Source: Chitinophagaceae bacterium (GTDB lineage: Bacteria > Bacteroidota > Bacteroidia > Chitinophagales > Chitinophagaceae). Taken from it: a DNA stretch of 39,890 nt. The position numbers were made by a program, and so were the translations under genes. Under the pieces are notes generated by a model. It was not told the DNA's origin. It saw nothing but the letters and a program-made list of their open reading frames with translations, and ran no database searches. Every line of letters begins with the position of its first letter. The first letter of the stretch is position 1. The DNA is taken from assembly GCA_004299085.1 (NCBI GenBank), contig SCQV01000247.1, positions 1-39,890 on the forward strand. Reading direction: 5' to 3'. Positions 1-8,602 of the stretch are shown here, piece by piece.

Positions 1-1575
1 GACCTCATGTTATTGAATGCTTCTCATGATTATGAAAAAGCAGAGATTGATTATGCGGTGCAAATGAATTTGAATGCTATTCGCATGGAAGGGTTTTGGG
101 GAGAAGACCCATATATTTATAATTTATGCGATGAGAAAGGGATTCTTATTCAAGTAGGCTACAGCGCTCAATGGGAACATGCCAATACATTCGGAGCACC
201 GGTAGATGAGTATGGCGGTATGAGGACATTGAAACAGATGGATATGGCTGTAAAATCTTTTCGTAATCAAATTACCTGGCTGAGAAATCATCCCAGTATT
301 TTCGTGTGGATGTATGGTAGTGACAAATGGCCACGCCCATCACTTGAAAAGAGGTATTTATCAGTTCTAAAACAATATGATCCAACCCGTCCTGCGCTTT
401 CATCGGCAGGAGAAGATACAAGTATTATAACCGGTTATTCAGCCATAAAAATGCGTGGCCCTTATGATTATGTACCGCCTGATTATTGGTATATAGATAC
501 ATTTTACGGTGGCGCATTCGGATATAATACCGAAACAAGCCCCGGCCCCGAAGTGCCGGTAGCAGAAAGTATGAAGAAGTTTATTCCGGCTGATTCCCTC
601 TGGCCCATCAGCAGCTCCTGGATATATCATACGGCAGGAGATGATTATGGCGGATTTCATAACCTGACACGTTATAATCATGCGATGGATGAACGGCTGG
701 GTGAACCACTTAATTTTGATGATTATGAGAGAAAAGCACAATATCTGAATTATGAAGGCATGCGTGCGATGTATGAAGCCTTTGAGGCCAATCGTTTCAA
801 ATCAACGGGTATTATCCAATGGATGTATAATTCGGCCTGGCCTAAGTTGTGGTGGCAGCTTTTTGATTATTACCTGATGCCGACCGGTGCGTTTTATGGG
901 GTACGTAAAGCCAATGAGCCGTTGCACATTTCCTATAATTATGGAAAAGATGCGGTGGACGTCATGAATAATACTTTAAAAAATGAAAAAGGGCTTTTAG
1001 CGCAGATCAGCATTTATGATTTTAATTTAAAGCAACTACTATATAAAAATATTCCCGTCAGTATTTTGCCTGGACAAAAAACAGAACAGATATTCTTATT
1101 ACCGGAAAACCCGTCTCTAAGCATCACATGGTTTCTTGATTTAAAATTATACGACTCGCGACATCAATTGATCAGCAGTAATTTTTATGCTTTATCTAAA
1201 GTGAAAGATAAGTTGGAGGAAACTAAATCCACCTGGTTTGTAACGCCAGAGTCACAATTCGCAGACTTAAAGATGCTTCAGCAACTGCCGGATGTAAGAT
1301 TAGATATTCAGAAGAGTTTTAAGAAAAAAGAAGATACTACTTTTACTAGTGTTAAAATAAAAAATCCAACAGATCATTTGGCATTTATGATTCATCTGGA
1401 TTTAAGGAAAAAAGAGAATGGCCAATCCGTATTACCAGTCTTTTGGGATGAAAATTATATTACACTCTTACCGGGAGAAGAACGGATTGTAAGGGGATAT
1501 TGTCATACACAGGATTTAGACGGTCAACAACCGGAAGTTACCATTGATGGATGGAATATTCTATCAAGCCATTAA
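1..1575 (+). CDS. GH2 exo-beta-D-glucosaminidase-like hydrolase, 5' partial
   Basis: The reading frame is open from the first base, so this is the C-terminal part of a larger protein; the first in-frame ATG (7) is internal. It covers the glycoside hydrolase family 2 TIM barrel and C-terminal beta domains. The segment NLNAIRMEGFWGED is a barrel strand. HPSIFVWMYGSDKW carries GSD where most GH2 enzymes have an Asn-Glu pair, as in the exo-beta-D-glucosaminidase CsxA subgroup, whose acid/base is Asp. GYNTETSPGPE supplies the nucleophile Glu. Known family role: removal of non-reducing-end glucosamine or related sugars from oligosaccharides. The N-terminal sugar-binding domain and any signal peptide lie upstream of the window. 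It heads a same-strand cluster with sialidase, aldolase, acetyltransferase and symporter genes. The exact substrate is not provable from sequence; beta-mannosidase is the main alternative. Confidence 0.85.
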   Translation, partial: DLMLLNASHDYEKAEIDYAVQMNLNAIRMEGFWGEDPYIYNLCDEKGILIQVGYSAQWEHANTFGAPVDEYGGMRTLKQMDMAVKSFRNQITWLRNHPSIFVWMYGSDKWPRPSLEKRYLSVLKQYDPTRPALSSAGEDTSIITGYSAIKMRGPYDYVPPDYWYIDTFYGGAFGYNTETSPGPEVPVAESMKKFIPADSLWPISSSWIYHTAGDDYGGFHNLTRYNHAMDERLGEPLNFDDYERKAQYLNYEGMRAMYEAFEANRFKSTGIIQWMYNSAWPKLWWQLFDYYLMPTGAFYGVRKANEPLHISYNYGKDAVDVMNNTLKNEKGLLAQISIYDFNLKQLLYKNIPVSILPGQKTEQIFLLPENPSLSITWFLDLKLYDSRHQLISSNFYALSKVKDKLEETKSTWFVTPESQFADLKMLQQLPDVRLDIQKSFKKKEDTTFTSVKIKNPTDHLAFMIHLDLRKKENGQSVLPVFWDENYITLLPGEERIVRGYCHTQDLDGQQPEVTIDGWNILSSH

Positions 1576-1844
1576 ACTATGTTTATAATATAAAAAATTC
1601 TTATAAAAAAATCTTGTCTTGCCTGTTTGTCTTTTTCGACAATTCTTTTTACCCTCTGATGTAAAAATAAAAGTAACCCCTATTACAAATTTATGGCAGT
1701 GAGCATACACTATTTCTTCCTAAAAAGGTGATTAATTTATCAATAAAGTGGAATGGGATGAACTTAACTATATTTAATTTTATGTGGAGTTTCAGATATG
1801 GTAGAATGATAATCACTGATTAATAATTTTTAATATCCAGGTAA
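1576..1844. other. AT-rich intergenic gap, no gene seen
   Basis: About 270 bases between the GH2 gene and the sialidase lipoprotein. I see no open frame of useful length, no hairpin followed by T and no TAnnTTTG promoter core. Given the common orientation of the flanking genes it could still hold a promoter for the downstream cluster. Confidence 0.5.
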
Positions 1845-2960
1845 ATGTTTTTTATTTTCAACAAAGATAAGATGAGTGTTTTACTATCATTAATGATTAT
1901 TCAGTCATGCATCATCTCATGTAGCAATAATCATTCAAAAAACAACCACAAAATGAGTGCTATAGATTCCCTTCCAGAAAAAGTTTTCTTGTTTGGAAAT
2001 GACCCGGGTTTTGCACAATGCCATGCTTCTACAATTATTCATTTGAAAGGTGGCTGTTTTATAGCAGCCTGGTTTGGAGGAACTAAAGAAGGTGCTGATG
2101 ATGTGGGAATATGGATGACTAAAGGACGCCCGGGCGATTGGGAAAAACCTTTTGAAGTAGCAAAGATCAGCAACGAGCCTCATTGGAATCCGGTATTATT
2201 TCAATCCTCTTCCGGGGAAATATTTTTATTCTTTAAGGTAGGGAAAAATACCGCTATGTGGGAAACATGGGTAAAAACTTCGGAGGATAATGGGAAAACC
2301 TGGTCGAAAGCTTATGAACTCGTTCCCGGGGACCGTGGCGGACGCGGGCCGGTCAGAAACAAACCCATTATTTTATCTAACGGGACCTGGATCGCTGGCG
2401 CTTCCAATGAAAATGGTCCATGGAATGCTTTTTTCGATGTAAGTCATGATGATGGGAAAACATGGAAAGCAACACCTTATTTAACGATAGATAGAAAATC
2501 GTTTATAGGCAAAGGAATCATTCAGCCTACTTTATGGGAATATCCTGATGGGCAGGTGCATGCTTTACTCAGAAGTTCAGAAGGTTCTGTTTACAGGACG
2601 GACTCTAAAAATGACGGAAAGACCTGGTCGCCGGTCTATAAAACCTCTTTACCCAATCCAAACAGTGCCATTGATATTATACAATCGTCCGGCGATACAC
2701 TGGCGTTGGCTTGCAATACAGATGCTAAGAATTGGGGATCACGAGGGGCTTTAATTTTGGCTATTTCCTTTAACAACGGAAAAACATGGCCCAAAAAAAT
2801 AGTTATTGAATCCGGTAAGGAAGAGGATGAATTTTCTTATCCGGCGGTAATTGGATTCGGCGATACGATAGCAGTCACCTATACCTGGCAAAGAAGAAAA
2901 ATTGCTTTCTGGATAAGTACAAAAGAATGGATTCTGAAAAATGCGGAGGACTTTCAATAA
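1845..2960 (+). CDS. Sialidase (BNR-repeat) lipoprotein
   Basis: A 371-residue exo-alpha-sialidase-family six-bladed propeller. Four Asp-box motifs of the S-x-D-x-G-x-T-W type are visible: SEDNGKTWS, SHDDGKTWK, SKNDGKTWS and SFNNGKTWP. The N-terminus is a lipoprotein signal (hydrophobic LLSLMIIQSCIISC, Cys about residue 26), placing the enzyme on the membrane, probably surface-exposed. An alternative start at 1872 (MSVLLSL) leaves a shorter, more typical signal. Family role: hydrolysis of terminal sialic acid, although BNR_2-type members also act on other sugars, so the substrate is inferred. The next gene is an N-acetylneuraminate-lyase-family protein, which fits a sialic acid route. Confidence 0.85.
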   Translation: MFFIFNKDKMSVLLSLMIIQSCIISCSNNHSKNNHKMSAIDSLPEKVFLFGNDPGFAQCHASTIIHLKGGCFIAAWFGGTKEGADDVGIWMTKGRPGDWEKPFEVAKISNEPHWNPVLFQSSSGEIFLFFKVGKNTAMWETWVKTSEDNGKTWSKAYELVPGDRGGRGPVRNKPIILSNGTWIAGASNENGPWNAFFDVSHDDGKTWKATPYLTIDRKSFIGKGIIQPTLWEYPDGQVHALLRSSEGSVYRTDSKNDGKTWSPVYKTSLPNPNSAIDIIQSSGDTLALACNTDAKNWGSRGALILAISFNNGKTWPKKIVIESGKEEDEFSYPAVIGFGDTIAVTYTWQRRKIAFWISTKEWILKNAEDFQ

Positions 2961-2978
2961 ATAGTCGGACAACATTCT

Positions 2979-2995
2979 CCGAAGGAATCCTTTGG
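2979..2995. repeat. Short hairpin after sialidase gene
   Basis: CCGAAGG-AAT-CCTTTGG forms a seven-pair stem (one G-T wobble) 19 nt downstream of the sialidase stop codon. There is no T-run on either side, so it is not a classical intrinsic terminator. It could stabilise the 3' end of the sialidase transcript or be a REP-like palindrome. Confidence 0.4.
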
Positions 2996-3000
2996 GCAAC

Positions 3001-3072
3001 GTTCAATAAATCAATGTTCAATATTCAACTTTCAATATTCAATATTCAACGATAAACGATAAATGATAAATA
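3001..3072. repeat. Intergenic micro-repeats (TTCAATATTCAA and GATAAAY)
   Basis: Two low-complexity blocks fill the space before the DapA-family gene. The first repeats TTCAATATTCAA-type units (near-palindromic). The second repeats GATAAAC/GATAAAT three times and runs into the start codon region at 3063. They look like replication-slippage products. No gene is present. Confidence 0.6.
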
Positions 3073-4025
3073 ATAGCTCCAAAATGAGACTTCAAAATCT
3101 GAAAAAGTTACCTGGTGGATTATGGCCTGTTATGCTGACACCCTTTCAGGAGAATAATGAAATAGATATAACCTCCTTACAAGAACTGGTTGAATTTTAT
3201 ATACAGTCTGGTTCGCATGGATTATTTGCGAATTGTCTTTCCAGTGAAATGTTTCAGCTTACAGACGAAGAACGTTTATTGGTCGTACGGACGGTGGTGA
3301 AAGTGGCAGACGGTAAAGTGCCGGTAGTCGCCAGTGGAACATTCAGCCATGACATTCCGACTTGCGCTGATTTCATTAAGAAGATATATGATGAAGGATC
3401 GGTTGCCGTTATTGTCATCACAAATCAGATGGCAACCCTGGATGAAGACGACACTGTTTTTAAAAAAAGGACGGAACAGCTATTAAATTTAACCGGAAAT
3501 ATTCCGTTGGGGATGTATGAATGTCCGGCGCCGTACAAACGATTATTATCTCCAGAAATGATGCATTGGCTTGCAGGAACCAATCGCTTCTTTTATCATA
3601 AAGATACCAGTTGTGATCCGGATGCCATCCAAAAAAAAGTAAAATCTGTTAAAGGGTCTTCTTATGCATTCTTTAATGCCAACACGACTACCGCTTTATA
3701 TTCTCTTAAAGAGGGAGGGGATGGTATTTCTCCTATCGGCGCTAATTTTTATCCGGAATTGTATGCATACTTGTATAATGAATACAGCACAAAAGGAGAT
3801 AGCGTGGAACTGGTAAAATTAAATGCACAATTAGATCTGATGGATGCCATTGCTGATCAGAGTTATCCTTTATCAGCCAAATATTTCCTCAGGGAAAGAG
3901 GCTTATCCCTTAACGCTATATGCCGGATTCCATATAAGGCAATGAATATGGAAGGGAAAATGAAATTAAAAGCATTAATGAAAATGTTTGAACAACTAAA
4001 AGAAGTTTATACTTTTAAGGCTTAA
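3063..4025 (+). CDS. DapA/N-acetylneuraminate lyase-family aldolase
   Basis: A 320-residue class I aldolase of the dihydrodipicolinate synthase/N-acetylneuraminate lyase superfamily. GGLWPVMLTPF begins the barrel, GMYECP supplies the conserved Tyr, and RFFYHKDTS supplies the Schiff-base Lys. The substrate-carboxylate loop, usually G-[ST]-T-G-E, reads C-L-S-S-E here (about residues 57-61), so the loop is atypical while its Glu remains. Known role of the superfamily: reversible aldol cleavage or condensation using pyruvate. Next to a sialidase and a sodium symporter, cleavage of sialic acid or a related 2-keto sugar acid is the likely job; lysine biosynthesis is unlikely in this context. No signal peptide, so cytoplasmic. 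The next gene follows after 11 nt, consistent with one transcript. Confidence 0.82.
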   Translation: MINNSSKMRLQNLKKLPGGLWPVMLTPFQENNEIDITSLQELVEFYIQSGSHGLFANCLSSEMFQLTDEERLLVVRTVVKVADGKVPVVASGTFSHDIPTCADFIKKIYDEGSVAVIVITNQMATLDEDDTVFKKRTEQLLNLTGNIPLGMYECPAPYKRLLSPEMMHWLAGTNRFFYHKDTSCDPDAIQKKVKSVKGSSYAFFNANTTTALYSLKEGGDGISPIGANFYPELYAYLYNEYSTKGDSVELVKLNAQLDLMDAIADQSYPLSAKYFLRERGLSLNAICRIPYKAMNMEGKMKLKALMKMFEQLKEVYTFKA

Positions 4026-4036
4026 ATTTTATTTTC

Positions 4037-5200
4037 ATGGCACCTTTAGAAAATAGATTACAACAAAAACAAATCTCTCCCGACATCTCCCAAAATTCAG
4101 ATTTTATGTCGAAACGGCTTTATTCTTTAGATGCGCTCAGAGGATTTGATATGTTATGGATCATTGGCGCTGATGAATTATTTCATGAGCTGGCACATGC
4201 ATCAGGCTCACCCTTTTGGAATACCGTGGCGGAGCAATTCACCCATCCTTCCTGGAATGGCTTCCATTTTTATGACCTGATTTTCCCGCTGTTTCTTTTT
4301 ATTGCAGGGGTAGCTACTCCTTTTTCTATTGCAAGCCGTTTGAAAAAAGGAAAAACGAAAGGACAAGTGTTGGGACACATAGTCAGAAGAGGATTACTGT
4401 TGGTATTGCTCGGTATTATTTACAATAACGGGCTGCAGATAGAACCTATTGCCCGAATGCGTTTTGCCAGCGTATTAGGGAGGATTGGACTGGCATACAT
4501 GTTTGCTAACATCATTTTCTTATTTGCACGGCGGCGCTGGCAAATCATTTGGTTCTTTACATTATTGATAGGTTATTGGTTGTTATTGAAATTTACTTCA
4601 GCGCCGGGTTTTCCAAGGGGAGATTTGACCATGCAGGGAAACTTCGCTTCTTATGTAGATCGTCTTTTCCTGCCGGGAAGGCTGTATGAAAAAATACATG
4701 ACCCCGAAGGAATACTTTCTACAATACCTGCCATTTGTACGGGATTACTCGGGATTTTTGCAGGGTTTTGGCTTAAAGAAGGAAAGGCAACACCACAAAG
4801 AAAAACATGGGGACTTGCCGTTGCAGGCGTCATTGCATTAGTCATTGCACAAATATGGAACTTAGATTTCCCCATCAATAAAAATTTATGGACAAGCTCA
4901 TTCGTATTGCGGACAGGCGGTATCAGCCTGTTGTTGCTTGCATTATTTTATTATATTATTGATGTGAAAGGCTTTAAGAAATGGGCTTTCTTTTTCAAAG
5001 TGATTGGCATGAACTCAATCCTTATTTATATTTCTGGTGTTTTTATTGACTGGCGATATGCTGCTAAAGGTTTTTTTCAATGGCTGGGACAACTTACTAC
5101 CAGTCCCTATGATTTAGTCGTAATGGTCGCCTGTCTTATAATGGTAAAATGGGTTTTCCTGTATTTTCTTTACCGGAAAAAGGTATTTTTAAAAGTCTGA
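4037..5200 (+). CDS. HGSNAT/DUF5009-like transmembrane acetyltransferase
   Basis: A 387-residue multi-span membrane protein with about ten hydrophobic segments. The motif LYSLDALRGFDM opens the family domain. FTHPSWNGFHFYDLIFP matches the region of human heparan-alpha-glucosaminide N-acetyltransferase that holds the active-site His (there H-A-P-W-N-G). The family moves acetyl groups from cytoplasmic acetyl-CoA across the membrane onto terminal glucosamine. The first 24 residues are polar and poorly conserved, so ATG 4109 (MSKRLYS) is a credible alternative start. It sits 11 nt after the aldolase gene. Together with an upstream exo-glucosaminidase-like enzyme it suggests handling of non-acetylated amino sugars outside the cytoplasm. 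That role is inferred. Confidence 0.82.
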   Translation: MAPLENRLQQKQISPDISQNSDFMSKRLYSLDALRGFDMLWIIGADELFHELAHASGSPFWNTVAEQFTHPSWNGFHFYDLIFPLFLFIAGVATPFSIASRLKKGKTKGQVLGHIVRRGLLLVLLGIIYNNGLQIEPIARMRFASVLGRIGLAYMFANIIFLFARRRWQIIWFFTLLIGYWLLLKFTSAPGFPRGDLTMQGNFASYVDRLFLPGRLYEKIHDPEGILSTIPAICTGLLGIFAGFWLKEGKATPQRKTWGLAVAGVIALVIAQIWNLDFPINKNLWTSSFVLRTGGISLLLLALFYYIIDVKGFKKWAFFFKVIGMNSILIYISGVFIDWRYAAKGFFQWLGQLTTSPYDLVVMVACLIMVKWVFLYFLYRKKVFLKV

Positions 5201-5209
5201 ATCGGAAAG

Positions 5210-5584
5210 TCATGCATGTTCAAGTAAAAAATCCGCATCAATATACAATGTTTTTTTAGCCTCTTTGAGAAACTCAATATCAGGTTTTCGTTTTCCGGTT
5301 AATATCTGAGATAACTTATCGGGGGAAATTTTTAGCTTTTCCGATAATTGTTTTTGATTGGGGATCTTTAGCTCAAACATCTTTAACTCAATCATTTCAG
5401 GAATAGTAGCCGGCATACGCAACGGATAATGCTTTTTTTCATAGGATTGTATGGCTATGGCTATCTCAAGGAATTCTTCCTTCTTAGTCTCGCTGTTTTC
5501 AAATCCTTCTGCAATAAGAGGATCTATTCTTTTTAAAGCTTCATTGTATGCAGGTAAGGACTTTATTTTGAAACTATTTTTCAT
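5210..5584 (-). CDS. HigA-like XRE antitoxin, apparently orphan
   Basis: A 124-residue protein starting at MKNSFKIKS. The frame stays open upstream to 5704, but that extension is AT-rich and unlike the family. The C-terminal half is a helix-turn-helix (NQKQLSEKLKISPDKLSQIL, then TGKRKP) preceded by PATIPEMIELKMFE, the layout of HigA-type antitoxins that bind their operator and a HigB RNase. No HigB-sized gene lies directly on either side, so the toxin is missing or unlinked. It runs against the direction of the cluster, between the acetyltransferase (9 nt from its stop) and the symporter. Function as an antitoxin is inferred from the family. Confidence 0.7.
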   Translation of the reverse strand: MKNSFKIKSLPAYNEALKRIDPLIAEGFENSETKKEEFLEIAIAIQSYEKKHYPLRMPATIPEMIELKMFELKIPNQKQLSEKLKISPDKLSQILTGKRKPDIEFLKEAKKTLYIDADFLLEHA

Positions 5585-5737
5585 ATTTTTAAACTTTAGA
5601 AACATCCATATTCGTAAAGTGTCTTTCTTTTCATGATGACCATTATAAATTGCCATAATTTTCAAATTTAAAATAATATTTAAGATTATAAAATAATATC
5701 TCATTTCGAATGAATCTAACCTGATACTTTTTATATT

Positions 5738-7222
5738 ATGCGCACCATTGATCTGATCGTTTTTTTCATCTATCTGATTGGAATCACTTTATTTGGCGGT
5801 TCTTTTTTTAAGAAGAACCGTTCATCTTCTTCTTTCACTTTAGGAGATAGAAATATTCCTTCCTGGGTCATTGCCATGTCCATCTTTGCTACTTTTGTCA
5901 GCAGCATCAGCTTTCTGGCACTTCCGGGGAATGCCTATCTGACCAACTGGAATGCCTTCGTGTTCAGCCTTTCCATACCATTCGCTTTATGGATAGCCGT
6001 AAAATATTTTGTACCTCTTTACAGGAAAATAAATAGTCCTTCTGCTTACACTTTTCTGGAAAACCGGTTCGGCCCCTGGGCGCGCATTTATGTTTCTATT
6101 TGTTATCTGCTTACGCAGATCATGAGGGTTGGAACCATATTATATCTGTTGGCACTTGCATTTCATGCTGTCATTGGTTGGAATATCGCTGCTATTATTA
6201 TCATTACAGGGATAGTAGTTGCATTATATTCCTTATTGGGTGGATTTCAGGCGGTGGTATGGACGGATGCCATCCAGGGCATCATCCTTATATCCGGTGC
6301 GTTGGTGAGTGCCATTTATATTTTGTTTAAAATGCCCGAAGGTGTCAGCCAACTCTTTTCTATTGCTGCCGAACACCATAAATTTAGCTTAGGGAACTTC
6401 AGCAGTAATCTTTCCGAACCCACTTTCTGGGTAGTATTGGTGTACGGCATTTTTATCAATCTGCAGAATTATGGAATTGATCAGAATTATGTACAACGTT
6501 ACATGGCTTCTAAAACTGAAAAAGAGGCCAAGCGATCTGCCTTTTGGGGTGGAATGATTTATGTGCCTGTATCGGCCGTATTCATTTTTATAGGAACTGC
6601 GCTCTTTTCATTCTATCATTCAGGAGCGGCTACCTTGCCGGCCTTTTTGCAACAGGCAGACAGCAGTGACCGGATATTCCCCTATTTTATGGTTCATCAA
6701 TTGCCGGTTGGCGTTACAGGACTACTCATTGCTTCAGTCTTTGCAGCAGGTATGAGTAGCGTGTCATCCAGCTTTAATAGCTCGGCAACCGTCTTCTTAA
6801 CTGATTATTACAGGCGATACAGCAAGGAGCCTGTTTCAGATAAAAAAGCAGTGAAAGTATTGTATATCTCTTCTCTCATCATCAGCCTGTTGGGAATCCT
6901 GGTAGCTATCGCCATGATCAATGTGAAAAGTGCCCTGGATACATGGTGGAAATTGGCATCTATCTTCAGTGGAGGTATGTTGGGCTTATTTTTGCTGGGA
7001 GCTTTTTCGCGAATTACAAAATCTACCGGAGCTTTGATAGGCGTAATAGCGGGTATCATCGTCATCCTATGGCTGAGCTTGACTCCATTAATATGGGGGC
7101 CACAAGCGCTTGCATCGCATATCCATAGCTTTCTAAGCATTGTTTTTTCCACTATTGCCATCGTCTTTGTTGGATTTTTAGCTTCCTGGATGATAAACAA
7201 AGCAAGAAAAAGCACTATCTGA
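5738..7222 (+). CDS. Sodium:solute symporter (SSS family)
   Basis: A 494-residue integral membrane protein with roughly 13 hydrophobic helices, the usual length for the SSS family (NanT/SiaT, PutP and SGLT relatives). The segments LIVFFIYLIGITLFGG, FATFVSSISFLALPG and AAGMSSVSSSFNSSAT are typical of helices TM1, TM2 and TM8, the last two contributing Na+-site Ser/Thr residues. It would import a sugar or sugar acid driven by the sodium gradient. Its place after the sialidase, lyase-like and acetyltransferase genes makes sialic acid or an amino sugar the likely cargo. A TACTTTTT element at 5725 resembles a -7 box. Substrate not determinable from sequence. Confidence 0.88.
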   Translation: MRTIDLIVFFIYLIGITLFGGSFFKKNRSSSSFTLGDRNIPSWVIAMSIFATFVSSISFLALPGNAYLTNWNAFVFSLSIPFALWIAVKYFVPLYRKINSPSAYTFLENRFGPWARIYVSICYLLTQIMRVGTILYLLALAFHAVIGWNIAAIIIITGIVVALYSLLGGFQAVVWTDAIQGIILISGALVSAIYILFKMPEGVSQLFSIAAEHHKFSLGNFSSNLSEPTFWVVLVYGIFINLQNYGIDQNYVQRYMASKTEKEAKRSAFWGGMIYVPVSAVFIFIGTALFSFYHSGAATLPAFLQQADSSDRIFPYFMVHQLPVGVTGLLIASVFAAGMSSVSSSFNSSATVFLTDYYRRYSKEPVSDKKAVKVLYISSLIISLLGILVAIAMINVKSALDTWWKLASIFSGGMLGLFLLGAFSRITKSTGALIGVIAGIIVILWLSLTPLIWGPQALASHIHSFLSIVFSTIAIVFVGFLASWMINKARKSTI

Positions 7223-7280
7223 AAAATTTTTTTTCACTTCATGCAGCGTTTGGGGATTTTTAATTGTCTTACCTGAAAAA

Positions 7281-7285
7281 GGAGG
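7281..7285 (+). promoter_or_regulatory. Strong Shine-Dalgarno GGAGG
   Basis: GGAGG preceded by an A-run lies five nt before ATG 7291. It decides the start of the LVIVD lipoprotein over the in-frame TTG at 7264. Full Shine-Dalgarno sites are uncommon in Bacteroidota, where most genes lack one. Confidence 0.7.
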
Positions 7286-7290
7286 CCATT

Positions 7291-8589
7291 ATGAAATCTC
7301 TTTTATCCCCTTTGAGCGCTTTATTTCTATTAGGAGGAGTGCTTTTGTCGCCAGGGTGCCTGAAAGATCATTGTACACATTCTTCGCAGTATAAAGTATA
7401 TTCCCCTGTTTACCGCTCCCTCAGCGATGTCCGGAGTGCAGTTAAGTCCGAAGAGCCGCGTGATATTCGCCAAACGGGGAAAATTTATTATTACAACGGC
7501 TATCTCTTTATTAATGAGCCCAATCAGGGGATTCACGTGATTGATGATCAGAATCCTTCCTCCCCGAAAAATATTTCTTTTATTGACATTCCCGGAAATA
7601 TTGACCTGGCCGCTGCCGGAAATATCCTTTATGCAGACAGCTATACCGATATGGTAGCAATAGATATCAGCAACCCGATAAATGTGAAAGTGACCCAACG
7701 GGTGGAAAATGTTTTTCCTCTCCGTAACTATAATTATGGTTTTTCCGATCAGCCTGGAGGACGAGGTATAATCACCGGTTTCACTTCCAAAGATACTGTA
7801 GTGAAAAGTGATTGCGATATAAACATGGTTGTAAACCAGGCCGGCTGGTATTATGATGCAGCGACCGATATGTCGTTTGCGCTGCAATCTTCTGCAGTTC
7901 CCCCTCCTTCAGTATCGCCTGCTCCGGCAAGCGTTGGAGGTTCTATGGCGCGGTTTGCCTTGTTGCATCAATATTTATACACAGTAAATCAGGGAACCAT
8001 GAATTTGTATAATGTAAGTCAACCTGCCTCACCCGTTTCGGAAGGTAGTGTGAATCTGGGAAGATTTGTTGAAACTATTTTTCCTTATAAAAACAATTTA
8101 TTTATAGGTTCAAATACGGGTATGCTGATTTATGATGCGGCTAATCCTGCCCAACCGGTATTTAAGGGTAATTTTTCCCATTTTTATTCCTGTGACCCTG
8201 TAGTGGCGCAAAATGGATATGCTTACGTGACGCTTCGTAATGGAACCTCCTGCCGCCAAAATAATATCAATGAAATGGATGTGGTCAATATCAGCGATGT
8301 GAGTAATCCTTACATGGAAGGCTCACTGCCGTTGACCAATCCAAAAGGACTGGCCATAGATGGAACTAATCTTTTCGTATGTGACGGCCCTTCGGGTGTT
8401 CGCCTTATAGATGTATCCAACGTACAGAGCCCGAAAATTGTAACCACCGTTGGCAATATAGATGCTTATGACGCCATAGCGTTGAATGGAATATTGGTTG
8501 TTGTGGCCAAAGACGGACTTTATCAATATGATTATCATAATTTCTCGAATCCAAAGCTGCTGAGTAAAATCAGTATTGCTTCAAAATAA
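7291..8589 (+). CDS. LVIVD-repeat lipoprotein
   Basis: A 432-residue protein with a lipoprotein signal (MKSLLSPLSALFLLGGVLLSPGC, Cys about residue 23). The body repeats units of the form x-LFVxD-x-x-G-x-x-x-IDVSNPxxP (for example GIHVIDDQNPSSPK, MVAIDISNPINVK, VRLIDVSNVQSPK), the LVIVD repeat, which builds a beta-propeller. Function is unknown for the family; a surface or extracytoplasmic binding role is likely. A gap of 13 nt separates it from a barrel-like secreted protein, and a small (broken) lipoprotein follows, so the three probably formed one cell-envelope operon. Confidence 0.85.
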   Translation: MKSLLSPLSALFLLGGVLLSPGCLKDHCTHSSQYKVYSPVYRSLSDVRSAVKSEEPRDIRQTGKIYYYNGYLFINEPNQGIHVIDDQNPSSPKNISFIDIPGNIDLAAAGNILYADSYTDMVAIDISNPINVKVTQRVENVFPLRNYNYGFSDQPGGRGIITGFTSKDTVVKSDCDINMVVNQAGWYYDAATDMSFALQSSAVPPPSVSPAPASVGGSMARFALLHQYLYTVNQGTMNLYNVSQPASPVSEGSVNLGRFVETIFPYKNNLFIGSNTGMLIYDAANPAQPVFKGNFSHFYSCDPVVAQNGYAYVTLRNGTSCRQNNINEMDVVNISDVSNPYMEGSLPLTNPKGLAIDGTNLFVCDGPSGVRLIDVSNVQSPKIVTTVGNIDAYDAIALNGILVVVAKDGLYQYDYHNFSNPKLLSKISIASK

Positions 8590-8602
8590 GAATACAAGCC
8601 CT

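Noticed and set aside
1610-1635. Similarity of ATCTTGTCTTGCCTGTTTG to a sequence near 18643
   Set aside because: Short, AT-rich and imperfect, with no shared context; probably chance.
7330-7887. 185-codon open frame on the minus strand
   Set aside because: Lies wholly antisense to the LVIVD lipoprotein, has no family resemblance and mirrors its codon pattern.
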